A stretch of DNA of 64,000 nucleotides from Diphasiastrum complanatum (GCA_029204225.1 CM055096.1:61362957-61426956); one strand, 5' to 3'; shown: positions 41,822-53,759, numbered from the stretch's first letter. Made by a program: numbers and translations. Notes: generated from the sequence alone by a model not told the origin.

Positions 41822-44760
41822 TTATCTAAACTTATCAAACTTTTCTCCAGCAAGTGGCTTAGTGAAAATATCAGCTAGTTGTTCTTCCGTGCTACAATGA
41901 ACAACATGAATTTCATGACTCAGCAGCCTCTCACGTATAAAGTGATACTGAATCTCAATATGTTTGATTCTCACATGGAGTACTAGATTCTTTGCTAGCT
42001 GGAAGCCACTCTGACTGTTGCTATGTAAAGTCATGAGATTTTTCTGCTTCATGCCAACTTCTTCCAAGATTTGTCTCAACCATATAGCTTCCTGTGCTGC
42101 ACTACACATTGCCTTATACTCTGCTTCTGTTGTGGATAGAGCAATTGTACTTTGCTTCTTACTAGACCAGAAAAAACAACTGCCACAAAGCTGGAATACA
42201 TACCCTGTGGTGGATCTACGATCATCATAGTCACCTCCCCAATCCGCATCCACATAGCCACACAACTCAAGTAAACCCTCATGCTTCTTGTAAATCAAGC
42301 CATAATCTGAAGTGCCTTTTACATAACGCAAAATGCGTTTAGCTACCTTTCAATGCATTTCCGTAGGTGCTGCCATAAACTGACTTACAATACCAACAAC
42401 ATAGCATATATCTGGTCTAGTCGTGGTAAGGTAAATCAAGCTCCCTACTAACTGCCTATACAACGTAGCATCAAATGACTGTGACTCATCAAGCTTAGAA
42501 AGCTTTTTACCTGGTTCAATAGGCCCTATTCACTGGTTTGCAATCCTGCAACCTAAACTTGTGTAGCAACTCTTTGACATACTTCACCTGTGTTAAACCC
42601 ACTTCGTGTCCTTTTTTGCCACACCTCTACTCCAAGGCAATAATGCATCAGGCTGAGATCTGTCATATCGAATTGTTCCATGAGGTCTTTCTTGATCACG
42701 TCTATCATCTATTGATTATTTTCCGTAATAATCAAGTCATCAACATAAAGAGCAATCAAAGCAACCATACCATCAAAGCATAAGACATATAGATTTGGAT
42801 CATAATGTATTCTCACCATCCCCTTTGAACGAAAGTAGGCATCAATCCTGCTATACCACGCACGTGATGCCTGTTTAAGACCATAAAGCGCTTTCTTCAA
42901 GCAACATACTTTATTTTCCTATCCTTTCGCTACAAAGCCTTCAGGTTGATCCATGAACACCTCTTCTTCTAACTCACCATTTAGAAAAGCAGATTTCACA
43001 TCCATCTGATGCAAACGCCAACCAAAATGTGAAGCTAAAGCAACAAGTAGACGAGAGTATTCCACTTACATACTGGCACAAAGTTCTCCTCATAGTCGAT
43101 GCCTTTACTTTGTGCATACCCTTTGATCACCAATCTTGCCTTGTGCTTTGCTATACTTCCATCTGCATGGTACTTAGTCATGTATACCCATTTGCAACCA
43201 ATGGGTTTCTTGCCAACTGGTGGTTCTACTAAGTCCCATGTGCTATGCCTAGCAATTGACTCCATCTCCTCTCCCATGGCCTTGACCCAAATGTCATCAT
43301 CCTTCGCTTCACCATAAGTCAAAGGTTCCTTACTTTGAATAATGCTAGATAATAGAGCATGATTTGTTTCATACCTTTCAGGTTGTGTCTTCTCTCTTGT
43401 TGACCTTTGTAGCTCTCCTTGGCTAGATGATCCTAGAAAGTCATCCATGTTGCGGCTTTCCAGCAATCTCTCAAACCACTTAGGGAGCTTCCTGTCAGGT
43501 GATCGACTTCGTGGTGAAAATGTATCCCACGGTACATCCTTCTCCTTGAGTTTGTCACCTGCAACTTCAATCCTTTTCACACCAAAAGGTTTGTCTCTAC
43601 CTCTCCAACCTATCTCTTGAGGTTGAGTAGTAGTATCTTGAGATGTATCCTCATGTTCATCACTTGGAAAGTCAATAAAAGGATCATCATCAGGAGGTAT
43701 CCTTAATATACCATCTTTTCCATTGGATGTGTCTATCTTCTCAGCATCCTCGTCTTCATACATCTTGGATTCATCAAAGATGACATCACGGCTTACATGG
43801 ATTTTGTTTTCCACTAGATCAAAACATCTATAGCCCTTCACACGATCATCATATCCTAGGAATATACACTTGATAGCTTTCACATCAAGTTTACGTCTCT
43901 CTTCCTTAGGAATGTGTACAAAGGCCTTACATCCAAAGATTCACAAGTGGTTCACCTTTGGCTTCTTATTTGTGAATGTCTCCTCAGGTGTTATCTTTGG
44001 TATGGCAATGGTAGGACTTCTATTTTGAAGATAGACTGCCGTACTGCATGCTTCTGACCAAAAATCCTTTGGTAGTTTCATCTTAGCTAGCATAAATCTG
44101 GCACTTTCCACAATCATACGATTCTTGCGCTCAGCTACACCATTGAGAGCAGGAGTATGAGCTTGCGTAAATTGTCTTTTGATCCCACATTGATCACAAA
44201 GATCATTGAAGTCATTAGACTTATATTGGGCCTCCACTATTTGATCTTAGAACTTTGATCTTCCTACCTGTCTGATTTTCGGCCAATGCTTTGAAGCTCT
44301 TGAAATTGTCAAATGCATCCAATATCTTCTTCAAGAAGTAGATCCACGCCTTACATGACATATCATCAATAAAGGTCATGAAATATAAGGCTTTACCTAA
44401 GAACATAGTCTCATAGGCCCGCATATATATGTGTGGATCAAATCCAGGATGTTCTTTGCCCTTGCCACACCACCTTTATTAAATTTCTCTTGATGCTGCT
44501 TCCCATATACACATGATTCGCACATCGATTTCAAGTGGTCTTCTATGGTAGGCAATCCTGTTACCATCTCCAATTTTCTCATCAAATTGAGGCTTCCTAA
44601 GTTCAAGTGACCAAGCCTCTTATGCCACAACTCAGTTTGCGATGGAATGGACGAGACAAGTCCATGTTGGCCCTTGATTGTAACATTCAACCTATACAAT
44701 TTAGTATTGGGCTCCCTTACTCCATCCGCATTAACTTTGAACAATTGGTTCACACCAATG
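41822..44760 (-). pseudogene. copia integrase - RT - RNase H, frameshifted
   Basis: GAG-pre-integrase LWHKRLGHLNLGSLNLMRKL with CESCVYGKQHQEKF (44640-44490); integrase FIDDMSCKAWIYFLKK, HTPALNGVAERKNRMIVESA (44390-44080); integrase tail to RT start in one long frame, 43883-43035 (KCIFLGYDDRVKGYRCFD, HSTWDLVEPPVGKKPIGCKW, KARLVIKGYAQSKGIDYEE); RT ALYGLKQASRAWYS and LYVDDLIIT (42890-42710); RNase H in one frame, 42331-41822 (YVDADWGGDYDDRRSTTGYV, ALSTTEAEYKAMCSAAQEAI, RIKHIEIQYHFIRE, LADIFTKPL). Catalytic YVDD and RNase H acidic residues remain. Breaks lie near 44230, 43035 and 42340-42700. Confidence 0.88.
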
Positions 44761-45673
44761 GAATGGTGAAATCAATTTTGGTGCACTCCAAACACTTTCT
44801 CCGCTACAATCACTTTGTTTTGTTGTACCGTACTTGCAGGTACAATCTAGGTGCCCTTCGTTTGGAGTCCGTAACCCTTCGTTTGGGTCAAAACGGATAG
44901 AGGAAGTGAATTTAAGGGCTTTTTCACTTTTTGAACTATTTTTTCAGTTTGAAGAGACTTCAACCTTCAGTGAATTTGGACCCAACTCAACTTTCAATAT
45001 GAAAATTTTTAATGAAGTTGAAGCTTAGTCTGACTTTCAACACCCTTTAGACCCCTTCTCTCATCATCCAATGGTTCTATTGGATCCCACGACCCATGCT
45101 GTTTGCTGGAGGTTCAATCTCCACCATCCATCCTCCCCTCATTCATCTAGATTACGAGTTCTTCTTCTCCCTTTTCTCCAAACTTTTGGATATGGTTGCC
45201 CTCTAAAAATGCTTATGGTTCCTCAAATTCAGCGCGACTAGTATAGAGAGAAATCCATGTTTTTGAGCTTTCAAATCCTAGGCCAGGATTTTTCTCAGAA
45301 AACTAATCTTGGCTTTCTATTCACAGTCCTCTGACAGGCCAACCCTCTTCCTCTGAGGTTGCCCTACTGCTAGGAGTGTGTTGCTTCAATCCGTTTGTCA
45401 AACGGTGTCCAATTGAATGCACACTGACTGCAAACACCAAGTAGCCTTCCTTCGGAATTTCAAAATTTCGTTTGCTGAGGTTTCGATTCAGCCGACAACT
45501 CTTGTCTCTGAATCCTCACACAATCTCAAGTTCACCAACCTTCTGTGTGCTAAACTCTTTGCACCAGTGCTTCTCTTTCCGTCTTCAACCCGCCGTAAAC
45601 CCCGAACTCTCAGAAGACTGTTCTTCTAAAGCTCTCTTCAACGACGATGCTATAATGTGTACACTCCCTGTAC
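44761..45673 (-). other. interior of the copia element without gag or protease
   Basis: Between primer site and GAG-pre-integrase, where gag, zinc knuckle and protease should be, there is about 900 bp without any copia motif. It contains a direct repeat ccgtaacccttcgtttgg/gcccttcgtttggagt (44850-44890) and a GC-richer stretch 45040-45660. Origin unknown; gag has been lost or replaced. Confidence 0.5.
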
Positions 45674-45686
45674 GGCTCTGATACAA

Positions 45687-45959
45687 ACTTAGAATTTGCT
45701 TTGAACAGGAACACAGATCATGCTACACAGTAACACAGACAGAAAGCACTCTCCACAACAAGATCACATAGCAACTGTATTTCTCAAAATGAAATTACAC
45801 TGTACATATAGTTGTTCACTTAGGCAACCCACGCATGACCCAGATTGTCGTTGGCAGGACGCGTGTCTCGTCGACTTGCCTCGTGGCAAGGCCAACTGAT
45901 TCTTATTGACTAAAGGACCCACAATACAGTAGCACAATGATTCTACTTTAATTCTAACT
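45687..45959 (-). repeat. 5' LTR of minus-strand copia element
   Basis: Plus-strand text acttagaatttgctttgaac to ctactttaattctaact. On the minus strand it is followed by the primer site TTGTATCAGAGC. Confidence 0.85.
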
Positions 45960-45964
45960 ATTAG

Positions 45965-46486
45965 AGCTGCATTTAAGAGGTCCAATAGAATTTAGAGGTG
46001 GAAGCATCAATGGTTCAATAGGATTTGAGATAGGCTTGTGAATGGACCAATAGAATTTAGAGGTGGATGCATCAATGGTCTAATAGCATTAAGAGGTTGT
46101 AAATATGAGGTCCAATCATGTTTGAGTTAGCATTAGCTCGTGGATCTACTAGTATCATTGTACTTCTCATTCTATGCTAAGTAATTTGGAGATCTTGTGG
46201 ACTTTGAGTCTAAGTGTTTTTCTAGCATTCTCTCTCTACCCGAGAGCTATTGGTAGGATTCTCTCTCAACCCGAGGAGAGGAGCTTAATTTTACTTAGTT
46301 ATTTCGGAATACTTCCCACACGTGTGTATGTACTTTGAAAGTGAGTTAATGCATGTAGTAGTGTGTTTTTGCCATTAAGTTCAAGATTGATCTTGAATCT
46401 CATTCTAGTCTTGATCATTGTGCATCCATACACCTTAGGAGATCATAATCACATGTGGTGGACACTCCACACATGTGAAATTCACA
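45965..46486 (+). repeat. 5' LTR of copia derivative (start uncertain)
   Basis: The end is set by ttca|TGATATCAGAGC at 46487. Inside are an imperfect 66-bp direct repeat (ccaatagaatttagaggtgg.tgcatcaatgg, about 45981 and 46049), cccgag boxes and a TATA-poor middle. The upstream border with the gypsy gag remnant (readable to about 46000) is not resolved. Confidence 0.55.
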
Positions 46487-46498
46487 TGATATCAGAGC
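46487..46498 (+). other. primer-binding site of copia derivative
   Basis: TGATATCAGAGC differs by one base from the usual TGGTATCAGAGC initiator tRNA-Met site. Confidence 0.7.
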
Positions 46499-47115
46499 CC
46501 ACCTAAGGTTACCATGCATTAGTATGAAAATTTTCCACCGATATTGAGCTAGAAATTGTCAAGATCCATTTTCCTATTATATCTTGTTCAATTTTGGATC
46601 AAAAGAGATCAATAGGGCATTGATTGGGTCTGACCTAGTAATGTACGGAATCATGTGCTCAAACACGTGTGAGGAACATCCAATTTCAGTTTGAGATTTC
46701 CCTTTCATGTTTGATCCAAAAATCTTGCTAGATAGCTTGTTATAAAGCTATTGTTGTCTAGTTTTTGATGCAATCAGTTTCATTCCATTTGGTTGTGCCA
46801 ATCAAAAGTTATAAAATATTGAGGAGAGTTAGGTAGGGCACCTAGACATGGGTGGACACATTTGGTTTGGTCAAGAAATTGCTTGTTTTATCCCAAATCA
46901 TAGTTTGATGCTTATCAATCTTATCTATATGTGATCTAGGCACTGTTTTGAGATCTTAGCCATTTTGTTTCATGCAATATCATTGTATTTGAGTCAAATT
47001 TGGTTTATTAGTGTATTTCACACGTGCTAAGAGTGTTTGATCCTAAATTTGCCCATACTCCATCATTTGATGTGAAGTTCTTCAAGAGGTTCAAAAATAC
47101 AAGAAGAGAGCTAGG
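46499..47115 (+). other. leader of the copia derivative
   Basis: Non-coding leader between primer site and gag. Gag-like residues (FDVKFFKRFKNTRRELGW) just before 47116 suggest that the original start was upstream and has been lost. Confidence 0.5.
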
Positions 47116-48996
47116 ATGGCTCTCCACTACATTAAGGCAAATGTCTCTATTGAGATATTGAGGGAGATAGGTACTTGCACTACATCCAAAGAAGCTTGGG
47201 ATTATCTCAAGTCTATCTATGAGGCTAAGAACACCTCTAGACTCCTCACTCTTAGAAATCAAATCTTCCAAAGTAGTCAAAAGAGTGATGAGAGTGCATC
47301 TAATAATGTTTTGAGAGTCAAGGATATTTATAGGGAGCTTGCTTGCATTGGTGATTCAATCAATCAAAGTGAGCTAGTCCAAGTCATTCTCAATGGCTTG
47401 AGAGATGAATATGACAACCTTGTCCAATCCTATGCCATTAACAAGGAGCTACCAAGTTTGGAGGCCCTTCAAAGTGTGCTTATTTGTGAAGAATCAAGAC
47501 AAGAGTACAAACTATTGAGGATGGACAAGCTATCACTCAATCATAATAATGATGGCAAAGTTCTATTTGCCAAGCACAAGGAGAGGAGTAAGAAGCAACA
47601 CCAACACTTCTCTAATGACAAAGCCAAAGACGATGAAGAGGATGATGATTCCTCTCAAGATTTTACTTCAAAGAAGAAGAAGATTAAGTGCTTCTACTGT
47701 GGCAAGAAAGACCATTATGCCACCAATTGCTTCAAAAAGAAGAATCAACTCAATCAAGCCAACATCTCTAATGAGAAGGAAGACTATGTAGCAAGTGATG
47801 GAGAAGGCTCTCTTATGGCATCAAGCTTCTCCTCTTCTACCTTCAACAAGGATGACTCATGGTATATTGATAGTGGAGCATCTTCACATATGTGTGGCTC
47901 CAAACACTCTTTTTCATCTATTATGCCTTATGAAGGAGTCAAGAAGACCATATACATTGCAAGTGAGCATGAATGCAATACTGAAGAAGTAGGGATTATT
48001 TCCTTGAAGCTTGCATCTTCCAAAAATCTCTTTCTAAACAATGTTTTTTTTTACCCAAAGCTTACAAAGAACATCTTAAGTGTTGGCCAAATTCTTGATA
48101 GTGGCCTTGATGTCAATCTCCATATTGACAATTGTGTAATCAAGAAGGATGGTGAGATCCTTGCATATGGATCAAGATTTGAAGGCATCTACAAATTGGA
48201 TCCAAGTGAGAGTGCAAACTCTCTTGATGTTTCTTATATGTCCAATCTTTCAAAGGAGGATGATCACACAAGATGCACATATCTTCTCTCTTCAAGTTTT
48301 ATGGTGTATGATTATTTCCTATTATTCAAAGCATATGTTGAGAAGCAATTCTCATTGAAGATCAAAGGTTTGAAGAGTATTGAAGCTCTTGAAGGAATAG
48401 CACCATATGAAGTTTTATTCAAGATGAAGCCTAAGGGTGATCACCTTAGTGAACTTGGTAGTGCTTGCTTTGCACATATTCCCTTGGAAACAAGGAGGAA
48501 GGACGATCCAAGCTCATGGATATTGATTGGATACTCATCCATCAAGGAGGCCTTTAGTGTCTTTACACTCTCTATTTTAAAAGTGGTTGTGAATAGAGAT
48601 GTCATATTGCATGAAGATTCAACCTTGGAATCACAAGTTATCTCTTTTGAAGGTATTCAAGTTGTGATGGGGCCGAGCTGTGAGGAGGAGTCTCGAATGA
48701 TTTCAAGAAGATCTTCAAGATGCATGGCCGAGTCTTTATGGCTCACCTTACATGGAAAAGAGGGGCATCTTTCATGTTGTATCTACTACAACACATTCAT
48801 ATATGCTTCTCTTCCTTTACTTGACATGCTATCTTGCTTCATTGAATTTTTTGGATCTCAAAGTTCAAGAAGGGCTATACTAGTTTTGTATGATGCTTAT
48901 GGTATGGACATGTTTCTTGTCATTATTGACTTAGATATGTTTCCAATACATTTTGAAAACAAGATATTGTATTACCAAAAGTATGCTCTTGAGTAA
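47116..48996 (+). CDS. copia-derived gag-protease ORF lacking reverse transcriptase, intact 626 codons
   Basis: Single uninterrupted frame. Gag (UBN2 type: TSKEAWDYLKSIYEAKN near residue 24; VILNGLRDEYDNLVQS near 90); acidic/lysine-rich linker; CCHC knuckle CFYCGKKDHYATNC (about 193-206); protease DDSWYIDSGASSHMCGS (about 246-262); then LTKNILSVGQILDSGLDV. After about residue 395 only scraps of integrase remain (FKAYVEKQFSLKIKGLKS; APYEVLFKMKPKGDHLSELG; SWILIGYSSIKEAF; VVVNRDVIL). RT and RNase H are absent. The last about 100 residues match nothing I recognise. The gag N-terminus may extend upstream: about 47040-47115 also reads gag-like in the same frame but without a visible ATG. Keeping one frame across several deletions is notable. 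Confidence 0.8.
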   Translation: MALHYIKANVSIEILREIGTCTTSKEAWDYLKSIYEAKNTSRLLTLRNQIFQSSQKSDESASNNVLRVKDIYRELACIGDSINQSELVQVILNGLRDEYDNLVQSYAINKELPSLEALQSVLICEESRQEYKLLRMDKLSLNHNNDGKVLFAKHKERSKKQHQHFSNDKAKDDEEDDDSSQDFTSKKKKIKCFYCGKKDHYATNCFKKKNQLNQANISNEKEDYVASDGEGSLMASSFSSSTFNKDDSWYIDSGASSHMCGSKHSFSSIMPYEGVKKTIYIASEHECNTEEVGIISLKLASSKNLFLNNVFFYPKLTKNILSVGQILDSGLDVNLHIDNCVIKKDGEILAYGSRFEGIYKLDPSESANSLDVSYMSNLSKEDDHTRCTYLLSSSFMVYDYFLLFKAYVEKQFSLKIKGLKSIEALEGIAPYEVLFKMKPKGDHLSELGSACFAHIPLETRRKDDPSSWILIGYSSIKEAFSVFTLSILKVVVNRDVILHEDSTLESQVISFEGIQVVMGPSCEEESRMISRRSSRCMAESLWLTLHGKEGHLSCCIYYNTFIYASLPLLDMLSCFIEFFGSQSSRRAILVLYDAYGMDMFLVIIDLDMFPIHFENKILYYQKYALE

Positions 48997-49248
48997 GAAC
49001 AAGATTGAGCTTGTTACTCATGTTTTTGAAAATCATGTTTTCACATGTTTTGAGGCAAATTGAAAACTCCTCTTGAGATTAAGTGAAGCATCCAAAGTGG
49101 ACACTTACATCCTTGAGAGAGTTTAATACCTTCAAAAATATTATGGCTCACTTCCCTTGGGCTGTTAGAATAAGTAAGCCCAAGTTTCTCGTACAGTTCC
49201 ATGACTATTTCCTGCGACCATGCAACCTTCAATTGGAAAGTGCAATAC

Positions 49249-49388
49249 CAAGGGGGAGACTAAGGTTGATGATTGCCCTTCAATGAGCAAGATTCAACCA
49301 AAGTCTAAATATTCCACAAAACAACATACCACCAACATAGTGTCAAATCCGGGTATTTCCATTCTTAAAAGGCCAAATCCAGAGATTT
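49249..49388 (+). other. polypurine tract and start of a 3' LTR, cut by the next element
   Basis: AAGGGGGAGAC at about 49250-49260 is a copia-type polypurine tract. The following about 130 bp would be the beginning of the 3' LTR of the copia derivative, but gypsy LTR sequence begins at 49389. Sequence 48997-49248 is untranslated, with no gene. Confidence 0.55.
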
Positions 49389-50533
49389 TGTTCACAGATT
49401 TCAGCCAAAACCTGTGAACACGATTTTCTACTTTTACTTCTTCGTCGTTAGCTGGTTTTTGCTCTAGAAACCGGGTGTTTCTGCCCATTTCTAGAACTCA
49501 GGTCCAATTAGATTTTCTAGTTTAGAACTGTTTTCCGGAAGATCATTTGTCAGTTTAACGTTTGTATTCTCAGCCTATCAGTGGGATGCAACAGTTTTGT
49601 CCAATCCAACTACATGCATTTATAAGCCATGTAACCAATCCTTGCTCAACAGATAAGCATTCTGAATCAGGGAGCAATCTACAAATCGGTCTACTAAACT
49701 ACTCTAAGAAATCAGGGAACAATACAACATCAAGATTAATCTACGCAACAAAAACAAGAATCAAGAAAGCTAACTACCTAACAACATTCTAGCATCCCAA
49801 GAATCAAGAAATACACCTCTCTCGATGCTTGGAATGCCCAAGAACAATCAAGGATAGGATTGTTAGTGAGTATGCAAGATCTGATCCACAATCTCAGCCT
49901 ATTTAGTATACTTGAATGCTAAAAATTATAAAATCAAGAAACAAGAAAGGTAATCCACATCTAAATTGCACACTGCAATAAAGAAAGCAAGAAATCTAAT
50001 TAATCCACAACCACAAGAAGAAAATCAAAGCATGTTCATAGGAATTTCAGTCAAGACAATATCCATGAACAAGGAGCTTCTCAATTGCCAATAACTCGTG
50101 GAGGATCTTCTTCATTCGTGCAAGAGAAATGACAATACAATAAAAGCTCTCCACAAGAGAGGGGGGTCCTTAAATAAGCAAGAGGGCTGCCCATGTGGAG
50201 CCTAAGTGGCAGTTCCACTAGTTTAGAAATTACAAGTGAAAATAGCTCTTCCACAAAAGGTCATTATCAAAAGGTGTCTCACTCTACTTTATTTAAGAGG
50301 GTTCTACATTTATTTACATTGCCTAGGAATGTCACTAGCTCCTACATGGTCGTTCCTTCTCTGGGATTCACTATGTAAGTTCACATAGAAACAATCTGTA
50401 ATCCTAGCTAGTAATCCTCGGCTCTCAACTTCTCCTGCTCTCCTCCTTCTGAGACCTCCTCAATCGTGGGTGAGAGATGCTTTGTGTTTTCAGCTTGGCT
50501 TGGCATCTGGGGATTCTTTGAAATATGCTAACA
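49389..50533 (-). repeat. 3' LTR of gypsy derivative
   Basis: 1145 bp. It is matched along its length by 55742-56899 with many substitutions and small indels, for example the blocks acttttacttcttcgtcgt and caagagagggggg. The 61-codon open frame near its end is shared by both LTRs and is not a gene. Confidence 0.9.
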
Positions 50534-50743
50534 TTATCCACCCCTAATTTGTTTTAGGACCCACTGCAACACATGTCAGATGTTGTCGTTCCGCTTGGCA
50601 CTTGAAAAAGCGTGGATCTTCTTTCGCTTTCGTAAAACCAGATGCTTATTTGCTGCAAAAATCGTTCCACAAAATTGGAGATTTCTCAATGACCGCTATA
50701 TTCTAGCTCTCTTGAGAACCTCTTGCGAGTCATGCTCACCTCG

Positions 50744-53686
50744 TCACCTTGCCGTCTGTTTTTTCTCGATCATTTTTCTCCCTAGAGCTTCGAATACTTG
50801 GAAGCGGAGCTTACTTCCGAATTTTAGCGGTCCCAGGTATTCACGTATCTTCTCGATGAAGCCCATTTTCTGCCAGTCTTCTATCATCATGACATATCGT
50901 GACGACATGAAGGCCGCTCTGTAGTAAAGTCGAGCCATCATCTCATGGTCTTCCTCTGACTGGAGGGCCTCATTGGGATTGATCCTTATTGGATCCAAGC
51001 CGCGATCCCAAAAATACTCTTGCTGATTCAAAAATACTCGGCGCTTTTTTGTACGCACAGATCGACGTTGTCTTGTACTTGTGCCCGAAATCCAACAATT
51101 GTAGCCTCATGTTATCCAAGGAGATATCTTTTGAGATTCTTGGAATTACCGGCCAGTTTACCAATTCGACTCACGATCGCTCTATGGGCCAGGGATTTTT
51201 CGTTTGAGCGGCATGTAGAAGAGATCAGTTCTTTTCCATGCCGGTGCCCTCAGATATTCTTGCAGCCGCCTACTATCCTTGAGGACTTTATTTCACCACT
51301 CAGGTTGTGGTTGCAGTGCTGCAACGATCTCAGCCCTTGTGGAATATCGGCTTTGATCGATCTCTTCTTTGCCTCTCCTCATGTTGGGAGGATATTTCCT
51401 TTCAAACTTCTCAGATTCCTTGGTATCTGCCATATTTCTTCTTGGCCTGGTACGTGAGGTTGCCCTACGTCGTTGTGGTGGCCTTGCCAAATAGTCGTCC
51501 AGGGCCTTAGTGTCTGTATCACGTTCTTTAGCTTGCTCGCTTGTAGATGGCTCAACTACGCCCGTATCTTGCCTGGGAGAGAATCTTCTGGTTTCCGGCG
51601 GATCTGCTAGGAAGTCATCACCACCACCAATTTTAGTGTTAGTTTTTGGAGGGTCATGGATGGAGTGATCAGGAAAGAGAGGCATAGGGATGATAGATTT
51701 AGGAGGAGGTGGTTTTAACAAATTGTACGCCGCACAAGAAGAACGGAGCTGTTGTAGGAACTCGTCTCGTCGGGCCTTGTACATGTCAGTTGGACCTTTA
51801 GATGGGCCCAATAATCTGCTAGAAGGTGGTGGAGAGGAGAAAAGTGAAGAGACGGGGTAAGTGGAAATAAATTTTTCAGAAAAATTATATGCAGAATAAG
51901 AAGATGGATAAAGTATGAGGGAGAAGGGGAAAAGCTTCGGAAGTAGCTCTGGTTCTCTAGCCACCTGATCCCGAGCTGCCATTTAATGGTCGGATTTGCC
52001 ATCCTTATTGTTAGCTCCATCATCTCCATCATCATCTCGTGGTTTCTTTTTAGAAGCACCCGCTTGGGCCTTGCACGCCGTGTCCCATAGTTGGTTCACC
52101 TTGTCTTACCAACCAATGCATATGGTAGTTCGCTTCAGATAGGCCGATCATTGAGCACTTAGCTGCTTCAGAGAGCTTCTTGGGGTTGGTGATGGTTGAG
52201 TACTGATCAGGGGTATGGGTTGGTGAAGCTAATCCAAAGAATAGATGTTGTGGAGAGAAAGAGGGTGGAAGTGGAGGGAGTGGAGAAACAATGTTAGTAG
52301 AAACAGTGGTGGTGGTGGTTAGTGGAGGGCTCGGACTTTTTCCTGACTGATCTTTTTTTTCTTCATCATCATCATTGATCTCCATCAGGTCCGCAACATC
52401 AAAACATTGTGATGTGTCTGTGAGAGGATGGACTTGTTGGGCCTGTGGTTGTTGAGTTGCTCTCGTGTCTTGGGGAATGGGACTCCCCACTCCCTCCCCC
52501 CCCAAAGATTGTGCCTTTGGTGAGCCTAGCGGCGTTGGCATGGTAATCAAGAGGGGTGGAAATGTTGCCTGATCTGGTGGCACAACTGCTGTTGTTGTAG
52601 ATGTGTCTATTGCTATAGATGTAGCTGCTCCATCAACCCCGTCAAGGATGTGTGAGGGTGATGAGTGTTGGTGAGAGGCTACGTGTGAGGAGGAGCTCCC
52701 ATCATGAGAGTTGGAGTCCTCAAATTCTGTGTCATCGGGTGATTTCCTATGTGTCTGTAGTTTCTTTCGGATTTGTTGTTGCCGTGTGCCAGGCAACTGG
52801 GCCTTAGATGTATTAGCCTGTTGAGTTGCCGATGATCCTACTACTGCTGGATCTGGTTGAGAACTGAGTTGCTTATGTATCAGTGTAATGATACTGGTAT
52901 TTGGCCTTTTGGGTGGAAGCCCTGATGGTGATGTGGTTCGTGAGCATGAACGCTTGGACTTCTTCGACTCAATAGGACTGTCCCAACCTTGGTCTGCAAC
53001 TTGTAGTTGTCGTTGAAGTTGGGGCCCATTGTTCACCTGATGTAGTGAGAGATCCATCATTAGGTACCCTAGGACTGTTGTCGGTTGTTTGTTTTTATAC
53101 AGTCATGAAGACAGTTCGAAGCAAACTGTGCCCAATCATAAAGATTTTAGGCATGCAGTCGTGAATCTGCCATCATGTGAAATAAGGACATAGGGATCCA
53201 CAACACCTTTGTTCATGGACGTTGTGTTTACTTAGTGAAGTATGCACACGCAGCTACGAATTGTGGATCATTAATTGCCTCGAGGCGGTACCCGTCTTTA
53301 TTCTTTCACTTTTCCACTGATGGATCAATATATTTAAAATAGGCTGTTTGCTCAATCTTGTGGAGTGTCCTAGTAATAGCATTTGGGCCATGAGGGAACC
53401 CGAATGGATGCAAGTCTGCAAAAGATATATTGTAGACATAGTTCCTAACAGGGGGAACTATGAATTGGAAAGACCTTGCAGTGGCATTGTAATTGGCGTA
53501 CGACATGTGTAGCAAATAAGGACTCTGATACCTAGCCAGGACAAGAATTTGGAACTCAATCGCCTTGAAAAAAGGTTGTGCCTGCTGGTACCAAGTTTGC
53601 ATCTCTTGAATATCCAGCTTGCACATTTGGATGTCGATCTTATTTGCATCTGAATCGTCTGAACTGGAACTTTGATTGGAGGACAT
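50744..53686 (-). pseudogene. accessory ORF region of gypsy derivative, function unknown
   Basis: Minus-strand coding-like series. 53686-53306 (126 codons) starts MSSNQSSSSDDSD, with WYQQAQPFFKAIEFQILVL and FADLHPFGFPHGPNAITR. 53060-52050 (336 codons) is Ser/Thr/Pro/Gln-rich with a basic ESKKSKRSCSR. 51982-51293 (229 codons) has YKARRDEFLQQLRSSCAAYN and basic RRRATSRTRPRR. Near 51164-50990 stands DNMRLQLLDFGHKYKTTSI. 51058-50744 (104 codons) has DWQKMGFIEKIREYLGPL. Frames change between them, which may be breaks or introns. No domain is recognised and no transmembrane segment is obvious. Placement after integrase and before the LTR matches the element at 35.7-40.5 kb. Confidence 0.55.
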
Positions 53687-53759
53687 GTTGGAAAACTAGA
53701 AAAAATAGTGGTCTAGAGAAAATGCTTTGGTTGAGATTGGAGACAGTGGTAACAAGGGC

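Larger units (their letters stand above)
41468..45959 (-). mobile_element. Ty1/copia element inserted in gypsy gag
   Basis: Two LTRs of about 273 bp flank a minus-strand pol. The target duplication is GTTAG (41463-41467) versus ATTAG (45960-45964), one mismatch. The primer site (minus TTGTATCAGAGC, 45686-45675) adjoins the upper LTR, and a purine tract (aaggagag, minus) adjoins the lower. gag and protease are missing from the expected place (44761-45673). The LTRs differ at a dozen or more positions, so the insertion is not recent. Confidence 0.88.

Noticed and set aside
45981-46090. CRISPR-like or satellite array
   Set aside because: Only two imperfect copies of a 66-bp direct repeat inside an LTR, with no spacer pattern.
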